In this document: piece after piece, positions 26,860 to 39,400 of the stretch
Numbering within the stretch: position 1 is the stretch's first letter
Layout of the letters: the number at the start of each line of letters is the position of its first letter
NCBI GenBank assembly: GCA_051881075.1
Contig: JBJEPE010000049.1
Location: forward strand, 1-58,696
Direction: 5' to 3'
Source: RUG14223 sp051881075
GTDB lineage: Bacteria > Bacillota > Clostridia > Oscillospirales > Acutalibacteraceae
Length of the DNA: 58,696 nt
Notes under the pieces: model-generated
The model's input: only the letters and a program-made list of their open reading frames with translations
Databases searched by the model: none
Told to the model about the DNA's origin: nothing
Position numbers and translations under genes: made by a program

Positions 26860-28038
26860 TTATTTACCATAGCCGATTTTGGTTACACGTACATTTTGTA
26901 CGGCATTGTTTATAAGTGTATCGCAATCAAGATCGTTTTCTGCCGCACGGACATATTTAGGAACAGGCCTTGTTCTGGGGTGCTTAGGTGTAAATACCGT
27001 ACAGCAATCCTCATAAGGCTGTATTGATGTTTCCATAGTACCTATTTTTCTTGAAATTTCTATTATCTCATTTTTATCCATACCTATAACAGGTCTGAAT
27101 ACGGGCATTGTAGCAACTTCGTCGGTACAAGCTATCGCACCTATTGTCTGGCTTGCTACCTGACCTAAGCTTTCGCCCGTTATAAGTGCCGCACACTCGT
27201 TTTGCTCTGCTATCTTCTGTGCTATCTTCATCATAAAGCGGCGCATGATAATGGTGAACAGCTCCTCCGGACATTTATCACGTATCTGTTCCTGTATCTC
27301 TGTGAACGGTACGGTGTACATATTCATCCTGCCGCTGTATTTAGAAACGATCTCCAAAAGCTCCACTACCTTTTGTTCAGCTCTCTCGCTTGTATATGGT
27401 GGACTTGCAAAATGCACTGCAGTAAGCTCAATTCCTCTTTTTGCCATCATATAGGCCGCTACAGGACTGTCTATGCCGCCTGATATAAGTATGACCGCCT
27501 TACCGCCTGTACCAACAGGAATACCGCCGGCACCCTTAATTGCCGTGCCGTGAATGTAGGCATTGTAGTCACGTATCTCAACGTTTACCGTAACTTCCGG
27601 ATGTTTTACATCGACCTTTAGATGTGGGAATTTTTCAAGTATCGCTCCGCCTGTTTCCGCAGAAATCTCAGGCGATTTGTATGGGAATGCTTTATCTGAA
27701 CGTTTTGATTCTACCTTAAAGCTTGTTGCATATGAAAGTTCATCACTCAGATATTCTGCCGCAGCGGCCTTTACTGCATCAAGCGACTTTTCACATACAC
27801 AGGCACGTGACAGAGCCGCTATACCAAAGACCTTAGTAAGCCTTTCTACCGCTTCGTCAAGATCAAAGCTATCATCCTGCGGCGTAACATATATGGTAGA
27901 CTGTGCCGAGCGGATATCGAATTTGCCCAGCGAATACAGCTTTCTCTTTATATTCTTAATGAGAACATCCTCAAAGGTGCGTCTGTTAAGTCCCTTTAAG
28001 ACTATTTCTCCGATTTTTATAAGTATAATTTCATTCAT
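26860..28038 (-). CDS. thiI: tRNA sulfurtransferase ThiI (4-thiouridine synthase)
   Basis: The 392-residue enzyme activates tRNA uridine 8 for thiolation. It has a ferredoxin-like/THUMP N-terminus (to about 165) and a PP-loop ATPase motif SGGIDSPV (186-193). There is no C-terminal rhodanese domain, as usual in Firmicutes, where a dedicated cysteine desulfurase supplies sulfur. The nifS-like gene 39 bp upstream fits that role. AAAGGAT precedes the ATG. The sortase gene begins 40 bp downstream on the same strand. Confidence 0.95.
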   Translation of the reverse strand: MNEIILIKIGEIVLKGLNRRTFEDVLIKNIKRKLYSLGKFDIRSAQSTIYVTPQDDSFDLDEAVERLTKVFGIAALSRACVCEKSLDAVKAAAAEYLSDELSYATSFKVESKRSDKAFPYKSPEISAETGGAILEKFPHLKVDVKHPEVTVNVEIRDYNAYIHGTAIKGAGGIPVGTGGKAVILISGGIDSPVAAYMMAKRGIELTAVHFASPPYTSERAEQKVVELLEIVSKYSGRMNMYTVPFTEIQEQIRDKCPEELFTIIMRRFMMKIAQKIAEQNECAALITGESLGQVASQTIGAIACTDEVATMPVFRPVIGMDKNEIIEISRKIGTMETSIQPYEDCCTVFTPKHPRTRPVPKYVRAAENDLDCDTLINNAVQNVRVTKIGYGK

Positions 28039-28077
28039 TCTTTATTTTATCCTTTCTGCGGCATTACAAGATACGGG

Positions 28078-29214
28078 TTATTTTGTACGTGCCAATGTGT
28101 GTAAGCCCTCGTTAAGTGCCTCTGCAAGTGCGTCTATGTCCTCGTGAGTGTTGTACCGTGAGAAGCTTATTCTCAAAGCTGAGTCTATCCTCTTTGCATC
28201 AAGACCAAGTGCAGACAGCACATGGCTTTTTTTACCCTTTGCACAGGCAGAGCCGCTTGAAATATATATGCCGTGCATAGCTAAAAAGTGCAGCATTGTT
28301 TCTGATCTTATGCCTAATGCAGACGCATTGATGATATATGGCAGAGCGTCGTCCGGTGAATTTATGAATATGCCGTCTATTTCACTGAGCTTTTGCTTAC
28401 AGTAGGCATTAAGCTCGTTTATTTTGTTTAATTCCGTATTTATATCGGGCAAAGCGTCTACCGCCGCACCAAATCCTGCTATAAGTGGGCTGGCTTCCGT
28501 TCCCGGTCGCAGCTTTTTTTGCTGCTCTCCGCCATGCAAGAGCGGTAGCATTCGTGTACCGCTTTTAAGATACAATGCACCTACACCCTTAGGGCCGTGT
28601 ATCTTGTGTGCAGTTACGGTCATCATATCTACCGTTGAACGTATTTTCTTAAGTTCTGTTTTACCGAACGCTTGTACGGCGTCAGTATGAATAAGTGCAG
28701 GTGCTTTCTTCAGCTTTACCGCACGTGCGGCGGCATTTATCGGTTGTATGGAACCTATCTCGTTATTAACTGTCATAATGCTGATAAGTATAGTATCCGA
28801 ATTAACGGCGTTGATGATATCCTGCTCCTGTATTTTTCCGCTTTTGTCTGGATAAAGGTATATTACCTCAAATCCGCATCCCTCTAAATATTGCATGGTT
28901 TCAAGCACCGATGAATGTTCAAAAGCAGTGGTTACTATTCTTTTTCCGCTACGTTTTTTTGCGTTTGCCGCACCGATTATTGCGGTATTGTTCGCCTCTG
29001 TTCCGCCTGAAGTAAAGTATATTTCACCTGACTGTGCGCCAAGTGCGGCAGCTATTATCTTGCGGGCATATTCTACCTCTTGCTCAGCCTGTAGCCCCTT
29101 AGAATGAAGTGACGAGGGATTGCCGTATTTTTCGGTCAGCATCTCTAATATTTTATCTGTTGCCTGTTTGCATACAGCAGTTGTTGCGCTGTTGTCCAGA
29201 TAGATTTCACGCAA
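28078..29214 (-). CDS. Cysteine desulfurase (NifS/IscS family), probable ThiI partner
   Basis: The 378-residue PLP enzyme converts cysteine to alanine plus a protein persulfide. The PLP lysine is Lys204 in TAHKIHGPKG; the sulfur-accepting cysteine is Cys324 in SSGSACAKG, a compact loop of the NifS/NifZ type. The start is TTG at 29214 with AGGAG 9-10 bases upstream, and YLDNSATT follows at the expected distance. First gene of the nifS-thiI-sortase unit, so its likely job is sulfur supply for tRNA thiolation. Confidence 0.93.
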   Translation of the reverse strand: MREIYLDNSATTAVCKQATDKILEMLTEKYGNPSSLHSKGLQAEQEVEYARKIIAAALGAQSGEIYFTSGGTEANNTAIIGAANAKKRSGKRIVTTAFEHSSVLETMQYLEGCGFEVIYLYPDKSGKIQEQDIINAVNSDTILISIMTVNNEIGSIQPINAAARAVKLKKAPALIHTDAVQAFGKTELKKIRSTVDMMTVTAHKIHGPKGVGALYLKSGTRMLPLLHGGEQQKKLRPGTEASPLIAGFGAAVDALPDINTELNKINELNAYCKQKLSEIDGIFINSPDDALPYIINASALGIRSETMLHFLAMHGIYISSGSACAKGKKSHVLSALGLDAKRIDSALRISFSRYNTHEDIDALAEALNEGLHTLARTK

Positions 29215-29265
29215 TTACAACCACTCCTAATATATTTTAATTTTAATTAGTTTAAATATTTGTTA

Positions 29266-29294
29266 ATTATAAGATATAAAACCCTATACTTAAA
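29266..29294 (-). promoter_or_regulatory. Candidate promoter of the nifS-thiI-sortase unit
   Basis: Minus strand: TTTAAG (29294-29289), a 17-bp spacer, TATAAT (29271-29266). The -10 is perfect and the -35 is poor. Confidence 0.4.
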
Positions 29295-29545
29295 CCTATT
29301 CTATCATATTATACTATAAGTCTGTTAATAAAGAAATAGTTATTTTAAAAAAAATTTGAATTTTCTATGAAAATAAGGGCATATTAACGTTACAAAGCTT
29401 TATTTTTATCAAAAAAGAAAGGATTTTGCAGGCTACTATCGTTTATAAAACATGGGCTGAGTTTATAAAAGGAATTAGGCTGAATATAAACTTATATTTG
29501 TATATGTTTTACATCCGACTCAACTTAATGCAGGGGTGACATAAA
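29295..29545. other. Divergent A/T-rich leader between nifS and spoVAC
   Basis: No gene seen. TGAATA at 29481-29486 could be a sigma-G-type -35 for spoVAC, but the matching -10 is not convincing. GGGGTGA (29534-29540) is the spoVAC ribosome site. Confidence 0.4.
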
Positions 29546-30001
29546 ATGAATTTAACGCAAAATGAATACTCAAAAATGGCAGACAATGCCTCTCCTAAAA
29601 GTAAAACTCTTAAAAACTGTACGATGGCCTTTTTAGTCGGCGGTGCCATCTGCTGTTTTGGGCAGTTACTTACAAATTTACACGTAATGTGGGGAATGGA
29701 GCTAAATCAGGCACGTACATTGACATCAATTTCTCTGGTGTTTTTGGGCGGACTTTTAACGGTGCTTGATATCTATGAAAAAATAGCAAAGCACGCAGGT
29801 GCAGGTACATTGATACCGATTACAGGCTTTGCTAATTCGATTGTGGCACCGGCGATCGAGTTTAAAAGTGAAGGATATATACTTGGCTTAGGCGCTAAGA
29901 TATTCACTATTTCTGGACCGGTTTTGGTTTACGGAATGACGGCAAGCGTAGTTTACGGACTGCTGTACTATCTATGTGTGTATATCCTCAAGATAGGATA
30001 G
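29546..30001 (+). CDS. spoVAC: Stage V sporulation protein AC
   Basis: The 151-residue multi-helix membrane protein matches SpoVAC in length and segments (FLVGGAICCFGQLL, the GAGTLIPITGFANS loop, and APAIEFKSEGYILGLGAK). SpoVA proteins form the forespore channel that loads dipicolinic acid into spores. spoVAD and spoVAE normally follow immediately but are absent here; a terminator and then the giant gene follow instead. The missing partners may be elsewhere in the genome. The gene implies a spore-forming ancestry or lifestyle. Confidence 0.92.
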   Translation: MNLTQNEYSKMADNASPKSKTLKNCTMAFLVGGAICCFGQLLTNLHVMWGMELNQARTLTSISLVFLGGLLTVLDIYEKIAKHAGAGTLIPITGFANSIVAPAIEFKSEGYILGLGAKIFTISGPVLVYGMTASVVYGLLYYLCVYILKIG

Positions 30002-30049
30002 CTGCCCTCCTTGGGTATTTTTATTATATCCGTCATTTTAAATAAAACT

Positions 30050-30099
30050 ATGGGGTTGTAAAAAACTACAGATTTTTTACAGCCCCATTTTTTATTTTG
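30050..30099 (+). terminator. Strong terminator after spoVAC
   Basis: ATGGGGTTGTAAAAAA (30050-30065) pairs with TTTTTTACAGCCCCAT (30073-30088), with a T-rich tail TTTTTTATTTT. It isolates spoVAC from the giant gene. Confidence 0.9.
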
Positions 30100-30380
30100 A
30101 AATAATAATCAAATTCTTTTTTTAAACAAATACTTGTCATAATAAAAAACGACAGATAAAGTCTATAATGTTTATAAGACAGTAGTTTTACTATATTAAT
30201 ACAAGATTAGAATATTAAAAAATAATGAACCTTAAAATCACAATCAAATAAATACTGCTGTAAATAAAAATACCTTTGTAGTTCCATTTGTTAGCATGCA
30301 ATAAGCTATAAATTAATAACAAAAAAAGACGTATCTGAATTATGCATAATTACCAAAAAGGGAAAAATTGTAATTTATTT
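30100..30380. other. A/T-rich upstream region of the giant gene
   Basis: About 280 bp with no gene or structured RNA that I can support. One TTGTAA motif lies at 30368-30373. Confidence 0.5.
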
Positions 30381-30409
30381 TTGTAAAAGTATTGTAAAAC
30401 ACCTAAAAT
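30381..30409 (+). promoter_or_regulatory. Candidate promoter of the giant surface-protein gene
   Basis: TTGTAA (30381-30386), a 17-bp spacer, TAAAAT (30404-30409). Further TTGTAA copies at 30368, 30392 and 30409, and an inverted copy TTACAA at 30439, surround it. The ribosome site AGAGGAG (30455-30461) lies 9 bases before ATG. Confidence 0.4.
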
Positions 30410-30470
30410 TGTAATAACATAGATATATATAGTAATAATTTACAAATTATAAAGAGAGGAGTACATTGTT

Positions 30471-33400
30471 ATGAGTGATACGATATTAAGGAAAATAAGG
30501 CGTATAACCAGTATAGTTCTTAGTTTCCTAATTTTAATATCATCGGTCAACCTAAGTGTATTAATGCGAGTTAGCGCCATAGGTGATGATGACAGTCCGT
30601 ACGGATATGACATCTCTATTTCTGACGTTCGCACAATAGACAATAAGCCACCTAAGACCATCGGTGACGGAATACAGTCTTCCGAAAACGATAAAGATCT
30701 TGGCGGTGATATTTCTGACAAAGAAAACATGAAGGATGATATCGGAAACAAGTCTTCCATGGTTATTTTGACCGGTAAAAGTGCAGACGATGCCATAAAG
30801 TTTCAGGTGTCTGCACACAGTCGATTTACCAGCGGTACTGTTATCAAACCGCGTATAACAATAACCGTACCGTATATTTACTACAACTCGACAGGAGAGC
30901 TTGTTACTACGGATCAAAAACCGTCGGATATTGACGATAAGGATTTAATGGGCATTGAAGTTGGCATTGGAACACTGCCTAACGATAACTGGAGAGTTAC
31001 TTCAACAGGCGGAACTTTCAGTGATGCCGGTGAGCAAGTATTTTATCGTGGAAATGTAACCATTACGTCAACTCAAAAGGTTTCTAACGGTGATTTTTCA
31101 GCATGGTTTCATTTGCGTTTCTATGATAGTATATCCAAAACCTATACTATACCTGAGAATGCTTCCGGCCTTATTAAGGTTGATATGAGCTATGAAGATT
31201 ACCAGCTTGCCAACGGTAATTCTTTGGGCTCGTGGCATTCATCAAATAATTACGAGAACAGATCAATGATCATTGTAAACTCTAATCTTGAATGGGATGC
31301 TGAGATTAACGGAGTAAAAACCGTTATGGATGAAGATGGCGAAATGGGTTATCCTGTTATATGGGACAAGTATAACTACATGGTATATGAGATGAAAATT
31401 ACCAATACCTCAACTATCAAGGATAGCCGTATAGACAGCTTTGCAATTTCGTGTTTTACATATTCTACTATGGCAACCAACTCTAAAGGTGTTGTAGAAG
31501 AAGACATGATACGATGGTGCTATGATAAAGAAAACGGCAAAATAACCGAAAATACCTATGTAAACGGCCTGCCGCAGATAACTGCAGACGGAACGAATAT
31601 GTTTATAGGCAAGCCAAATGAGGGCGGTATACTCATATATGATGTTTCGGATTATGAGGATGACGAATGGCGATCATGGGATTGGGAGACTTTCTCTGAT
31701 ATACCGCTCAATCCTTTACCGTATACATACCAGACAATGGGACAGTCTATCATCAGAATCGGAAGACAAAAAGGCTCAAGTGAGGGTATTATATACTCAC
31801 AGAGTATGGCTGAAGAATTGAGAAAAGATGGCGAGATTGCATATTCGGAACGCAAATTTATTTATGCAGTACCGTTCCCGAATAATTTTAATACAATCAA
31901 CGGAATGAATAACAGGGTACGTTATATACCGACAATTTATTTTGGAACAACCGATATCGCTTGGTCACAGTCACGTTACTGCAATACTGAATGGTCAAGA
32001 AGAAAACTTGATATGGAGCATGATAAGTATGTTATCGATAAGGAAACCGGAGAAAAGGTTGTTTATGATAAAACCTATATCGGTAACTATGATTCGTATT
32101 ATTTGGACGGATTTGCCAACTTAAGCAATATTCCCGTATTTAATGCCAATATTACAGATAGCTTGCCTAAGTATTTCGACCTAAGTGAAATTGAGTTTAC
32201 CATTGCTTCTGATAAGGAGTCAGACAGTAACGGCGTATATAAACCTGTATCTAAATATGCAAATTTGGGAGATTGGTTCAATGTTGTGCAGGTTACACAA
32301 AGTCCTGATACTGCGGCAACTGATACAGATGCGTCCGGAAGCGGAGGTTCAGGTAATAATGCTACGGCAAAAGTAGTTACGGATGCCTCCGGACTTATTG
32401 ACTTTTACTTCAAAAACTCATCGGGAAATGAGGTTAAGCGCAACCTAACAGAACTTGGATTAAAGCTTGTTGAAACAACAAAGCCGGGTGATGAGGTACG
32501 TAAGTGGAAGATAACTGTAGGTAATGCGCTTAAAAATCAGGGAGGATTAACATTCCAGGGTAAATTTACTATTAATTTTAAGGAAAGATTAGGACGCTAC
32601 TCTGTTTTTAATCCTAACAGTAATATAAAAGTAACAGGTAAATTCCCGTATCGCGGGCTCTATCCTAATGACATAGTAACCGAATACACATATAAATATT
32701 ATATGCGTGCTACACCCGGTTATGACGAGGGATACTATGAGGAAAAATATTATGCTGTTCGTAAATCTGAAAAAGAATCACTTGGATTTGATCCGATAAA
32801 GGGTATAGGTGATCCGCATAGTGCAACAGCAACTTTAGAAACAGATCCGTCAGACCCTAAGCCTGTTCCTTACGGAGTATATTATGCTTTGAATACAGGC
32901 GAGGAATATCTTGCAAATCCACAGGATATTGTACTTAATGTAAAAAGCGGAGCTGCAAGATTCTACTTAACAACAAACAATAATTCCAATATGTCACCTA
33001 ATACCAGGTTTACATATAACGGACTTATTACAACTGAACGTGCTGTACTCGATTATAAAAATGACGGCACTGCAATATACTCTGACGAACTGTACACAGG
33101 CGGTTTATATGCCTATTATATAGTTATCAGCAAAGGACTTCTTACACGTCTTGAAGGTGATAATAGGGCGCAGAGGATAACCTTTAGCGGTTATGCTAAT
33201 ATAGATAATGCAACCCCTACCGATGCACCTGTTGTCAAAAACCCGAATGAGCCGTCCAGTATTGAATCGGCATCTGCAACCGATGATTTATCAAATTATA
33301 TTAAGTATAATGACGACGGTACATACTCTGCGGTAGGTCCTTATGCAAAAATAGACCAAAACGGAAATCTGGTAATAAGTAAAGAAGCGTGGGAAAACCT

Positions 33401-36400
33401 AGGCGTAGATTACCTTGTAGGCGGAGAGATGTATTTTGGTGAATTTCCGGGAGGCGTAACCGAAGATGACGATGCTTATATAGAGATATTCGGTTTGCCT
33501 AATGTTGAACGTGTAATTAATGTTAATTCAACTTGGGAGGCATTGTATGACTTTGACGGACAAACACTTGTACCTACCGTAGGTAGTGGAACGGCTGTAC
33601 TGAATATCACAAGGATTAAGCCATTGCTTTCGGCAAATGTTGTATGGGATTCCGATAAAAATACTACTAAATATAATAATTCTAAATACGGTATAAACGA
33701 AAATGTACCTGGCAGAAGTACTGAACCGTATTATGAATTTAAGGTTCAAAACCAGTCATCGTTGGATGCGGGCGCAGTAAATGTTGATATCGTACTTAAA
33801 AATAACGGTGAAAATACCGGAACGGATAAAGACATTAAGCCACTTTACGGTTTTGATACACGGTATATTTACTTGGCGCCGTCATATGTGTATTCGGGTG
33901 ATATTAAAGCGATTGAGCTGTATAACTATGATAAATCTATCGAAAATGGCGATGACGCAAACGTAACGCTGAACATGGATTACATTAATAGCTGCAAGCA
34001 AGCTGACGGTTCAATCAAAATAGATATTAAAACAAGCAGCGGAGAAGCGAAGTTTAGCGGCATAGATCAAATTCATCAAATACGCATTGTATATGATAAC
34101 TTTGCAGCAAACGTATTTGATGAAAGATCACTTGTTATCAGACTTTACGGCTTAACCGACTGGTACGGTGAGCATCCGGCAGAAATCAGCTTTAAACCTA
34201 ATTTGGCAATTAATGCAACGTATCAGGATAAAGCTCAAGCCGTTATGAATATTATTGATCTTAATATATATATAGACGGATTCGCTAATTGGAGAGATAA
34301 ATCAGCAGAAATTTTAGATGTACCCGGCAATAGTACCGAACCGTATTACGAATTTAAAATAAAAAATAATTCCATTCAAGATATGGGTCCGGTAGATATT
34401 GATATTGTTATTAAAAATGTTGGTGAAAATGAAGGAGACGGCAGTGACGTTGACCCGCTGTACGGATTTGACACCAGGTCTATTTATTTATCGCCGGAAC
34501 AGGTAGATTCTGGCGAAATTAAAGCGATTGAGCTGTATAACTATGATAAATCTCCTGATAACGACGATACCGCAACCGTAACGCTGAAAGCGGATTATAT
34601 TAATAGTTGCAAGCAGGCTGACGGTTCAATCAAAATAGATATTAAAACAAGTAACGGAGAGAATAAGTTTAGTGAACTTGATCGGCTGTATCAGGTGCGT
34701 ATTATATACAATAATTATACGTATGCGGAAACTGCTGACGATTCAAAACCGCTCATTATCAGGCTTTACGGTCTGACCGACTGGGACGGTGAGCATCCTG
34801 CGACAATTAGCTTTAATCCGAAATATGCATATAATATTGAATATAACGAAGAGACATATAAGGATAAAGCTAAGGCTGTAATGAACATTCTTGACTTTGA
34901 TTTGCGTATAAACGGATTTGGTAATTGGAACGGTGAATGTGCACAAACCGTAACGGTGCCAAATAAAATTAAAGACGCATGGTATGATATGTATGCTGAA
35001 AACTATTCGTATGCAAATGCAGGTGCACTTACGCTTACATACGATATGGACAGCGTAGGTAATAAGTGGTATGCGGATGATTCAAGGATAATTTTAAAAG
35101 GCTTTGATACAAAACAAATTGTAATAGATAAATCATATACAACAGCAGGTAAGCTTACATCGGTTGAACTGTATGATTACGATGAAACAATCGGAGATGA
35201 AGACGTAACTCCCATTATTCTCACACTTGAAGATTTAAAGAGAGACTATGACAGTGACGGTGACGGAAGCTTTGAGCTTGACATAGAAAATGCAGAAGCA
35301 TTTAAGGACATTACAAGGCTAAAATATATAGTTTATAACTTCTCTGATTTTTATCAGGAGGTTACAAAAGAAAACGGTCTTGCATTCAAAAGCTCATATT
35401 ACGGTGATACCGATTGGTTTGACGATCTTCTTTTGAAGGGTCTGATGGTTCCGATAAGAACAAGATTAAAACCCGGAGAGGGTGAAGCAAATCTTCATGT
35501 TGACAGACCGGGTCTTGATGTAACGGCACATATCAGGTATGATAATCTGACTGAATCCACACATGATAAGATTGCCAACTCTGACGGAAACTACACTATT
35601 TTGGGTGTACCATATAATAGAGATTATGTTTATTATCTTGAATTTACAAATAAGTCTATCTCAATACTGGACGATGTAAAAATACAGATCGATATCCCTT
35701 ACGGTACACAGGTAGAAAGCGACAGTGAGTCTGATGCGGGCTTCCATACTACTGAGTTAAAAATCTATAAGGCGCTTATAGATCAATACTGTGGCTATGA
35801 TGAATATCCAACAGGCTTTAAGAACATCAAAATCACAGGTATGGATAAGCTTAACTGTGCTGTAGCCGAGGATTTGATCCTTAAAATACGCAAGAATGAT
35901 GACGGAACTCTTATTCTTGACAGTAAGGGCCGCCATACCTTTGAGGATCAGTACGGTACAGTATTTGAGTATGACAATGATGATGTACTTTCCCTTACGG
36001 AGTATACTCTCCGTAAATACGGTATATATAACCTGACATACGTTGAGTTAAACGGTGAAAAAATTATAGTTACTGATGAAAAGGCTGACGCTGATGCCGG
36101 TAACAAGAGATGGATTGAGTTCTACGGATATAATGATTCTCCGTTTGATACATATGACGAGTTAAAAGTTAAAACCACCAATTATCTTGATTCTTCAGAG
36201 ATAATGTTTAATGAAAGATTGGATGATAACTGGGAAAGATATCATGTTATAAAAATAGATACAACACAGGCATATATTACAAAGCTATACTTTGATACAA
36301 TTGTGTCAGTATTCTATAACGACGCTTCAGTGTCAAATACAGATGACGGCAAGGTTGAAAAAACCGGCACCGACGGTAAGAAGTATACATATATTTCAAG

Positions 36401-39400
36401 AGCCGTTGAGGATCTTCGTTATGAATGGGCATACGGCAGCGAATATTTCAGTGTATTCTGGGGCGAAGATTACGATGATGAAAACTGGGAAAATAACTAT
36501 AACTTTGACGATTACGATAACTCTGAGCTGGAAATAGGCTATAAAGCGCTTGGTTCTATAGGAATTGACTTCAGACAGATGAACAATGTCGGTACAAATT
36601 ATCCTATCATGGGTATTAATAAGTCATTCCCTGATGTAGGCAGTGTAGGTAATGTTTATCAGGATCATGAGGTAATGGATTGGGTTCATGAGGAATCCAT
36701 GAATACTGCCGCAACTGTAAATATAACTGTAGATGTACCGTCTGACAGCTTTTATGGATATTATCTAAAGGCAGATCCAAGAACAAAGGGTTATATCAAT
36801 TACTTAACCGTTATTAAAAAGGACGGCACACAGTACACAATTAATGGCGAAGATATTGTATATAACGCTAAAGAAAGCAATGAATACGGTAAATTTGCAA
36901 GAATTAACCTATTAAATATTGACCCTGATGCCAATACATATTTTTCTGACGATGAAAAATATTATTACATCAAGCCTGAGGACATAACGAGTGCTCCTGA
37001 AGATTCTGTTGAAAAGGTTGTCATTAATCTTGATATCAATCAAAAACAGAATACCGTTGATGAAAACGGAAATGTAATTGCAAATTCTCCGGACTACAGC
37101 TCGTGGTATGACGCAACGGACGAATCAACTCAAATTATGTTTGAATTGACAGGACGTTTTATTAAAAGAGGAGGAGCGTCTGTAACGGCAAGCACCGATA
37201 TTACTATCGGTAATAAGGAATATAAGCAAAACGATACTAACACCGGTGATATGACAGATGCCTCCGGTGAAAAGGTTTTGAGAAGTAAGGTTCGTACCGA
37301 AAAAGGCTCAAAGGATAACAGCAGAAGCAAATGGTCATATTGGAATAAATATAATTCATGGTATTGGGTAGTGACTCATATTCGTGATGGCGGCTATGTC
37401 ATCGGATGGAAGCATCACGCTCGTCAGGGCGCAGCAGGACATCTTTACTCTACGGCAAGATATGTTGTTGTAAACGATTTAGAGGCGGTTCTAAAGGGAG
37501 TTCACGGCAATACTAAGCTTGATTACGATGATGAGGTGGAATTTGCCCAAAATTACACTCAGCCGACTATGGATGTAACCCAAAAGGTTGAAAATACGCA
37601 TGATATAGCATACTATCGGTATCCGCGTAAGCTTGAGAGTACCGAACCAAGGAAGCACAATCTTGCATGGTATCTTGGTCAACTTACAGGCTTTGTCGGC
37701 ACTAGAAGTTTATTGCTCGATAATGAATATACCATTACGGAGGGGATTGAAAACAGATCGGGCGGTATGTACAGAGTTGACGGCGACAACTGGATGGATA
37801 GAATTTCATATTCAGACACGGTTGTTATTACGGATACCCTGCCCACTATAAGGCCTGACTCCGTATATGACTTTTACGGCTATCTTACAGAAGGCTTTGA
37901 CCTCTCCCCGGATATTATGAAGTATCTGGACAAGGTTGACATTACAATAGACGAAAAAGACACAAGCGGTAATATATTGGGCACAGGCGTACTAACGATA
38001 AGTAAAGAGCAGTTAAAAGCACTTACTCCTAATGAAAAGGGATATATTCCTGTGATAATTGATAATAGCGCAAGCCCTGTAACCGGTTCATCAGTTGATC
38101 CTGATAAAATCAAGCCTGCCGCATCCCCTACCGACCCGTTAGTTGGTGAAGATAGTGAAGCCGATGAAAACGGTGAAGAAGGCGAAGAATCATCGACTCC
38201 GTCATCAGTATATTCGTACGATGCTTCATCAGGCACGATTATATTGGGAAAATGGAACTTTGTTACAAAAATTGCGGTAACGTTAAAGAATATTTACGGT
38301 ATAGGAGAATATACAAGAGAGCTTACGGATAAGCAAAATCCGGATTATCACGGCAGTGATACTGATGTTGATATTACTATACACGGAAAACCGTATACCG
38401 TTAAACGTGTAAACCCCGATATAGACGGTACAAATACAGTATCAACAGCGGCAACTACGTATTATGATTCTGAGACTGAATTTGGCAAAACTTCTGATAC
38501 AAGCAGACAGATGGGATATCTGCTGCCATTCAGTGCAGGTTATGCAATCTATGAAACTACCGAAAATATCACCGAAAAGAACTCTTCTTATATGAAAGAT
38601 AAGAGATATAAGAACGGCGAGGGATATATTAATGAGGACGGTACTGTATTTGATTATGTAAATGATACGCAGACCGATGAGGATGGGCTACATTCCGATG
38701 ATAACCTGTACCCGAATACTGTTGAATACGGTGTGGAGGTGTTTAATCAGGATAGACAGGACAGCACAGACCCGAAGGAAAAGCCCGCACGGATAAATTC
38801 TGTAGAGACAACAAATAATTTGTATAACTCATACCCATATTACGCAGACAGATATTTCAGAATGACATCAATATCTATTGATAAGTCACTTGTTGACGGC
38901 GACTGGTTCCATATCACAAAATTCCAGCTTAATATGCTGAACGGTACTACAATACCTATAAGGCTTGTGCCGGTAGCCTCTGCTATTAACGGTACAGAGT
39001 ATAAAGGATATATTGACGGTGCCTATGAGGTATGGATAAGCGATGTTGTTACACAAAAGGAAAAGCTGCGTGACAGCAGAAATACTTACAGTGCCGTAGT
39101 TGAAAATAACAGCAATTATCTTGTGAACAGCGACGATGTAAAAACAACGGGAGCATATACTACCGGTGGGGCCTATATTGTTGACGGTACCGATGTGTAC
39201 AAGACAACACAGTATTATAAAGTAGATATTGAATCTATACTAAGGGCAATACTGACCGATACGACATTGAACATCGACCCGTTCACCCGTTATACATACA
39301 GATCAAGCAGTTGGGCGGAGAACACAAGTGGCAAAGAGTATATATCAGGCTATGTAACGAGCTTTAATCTGGATTTTGCGGCTTCCGCTCCGGACAGATA

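Noticed and set aside
29481..29508. Sigma-G promoter for spoVAC
   Set aside because: TGAATA fits the -35, but the -10 at the right distance does not match the CATACTA-type consensus well enough to list.
30440..30917. Minus-strand frames overlapping the start of the giant gene
   Set aside because: They oppose the signal peptide region and promoter of a well-supported gene and resemble no protein.
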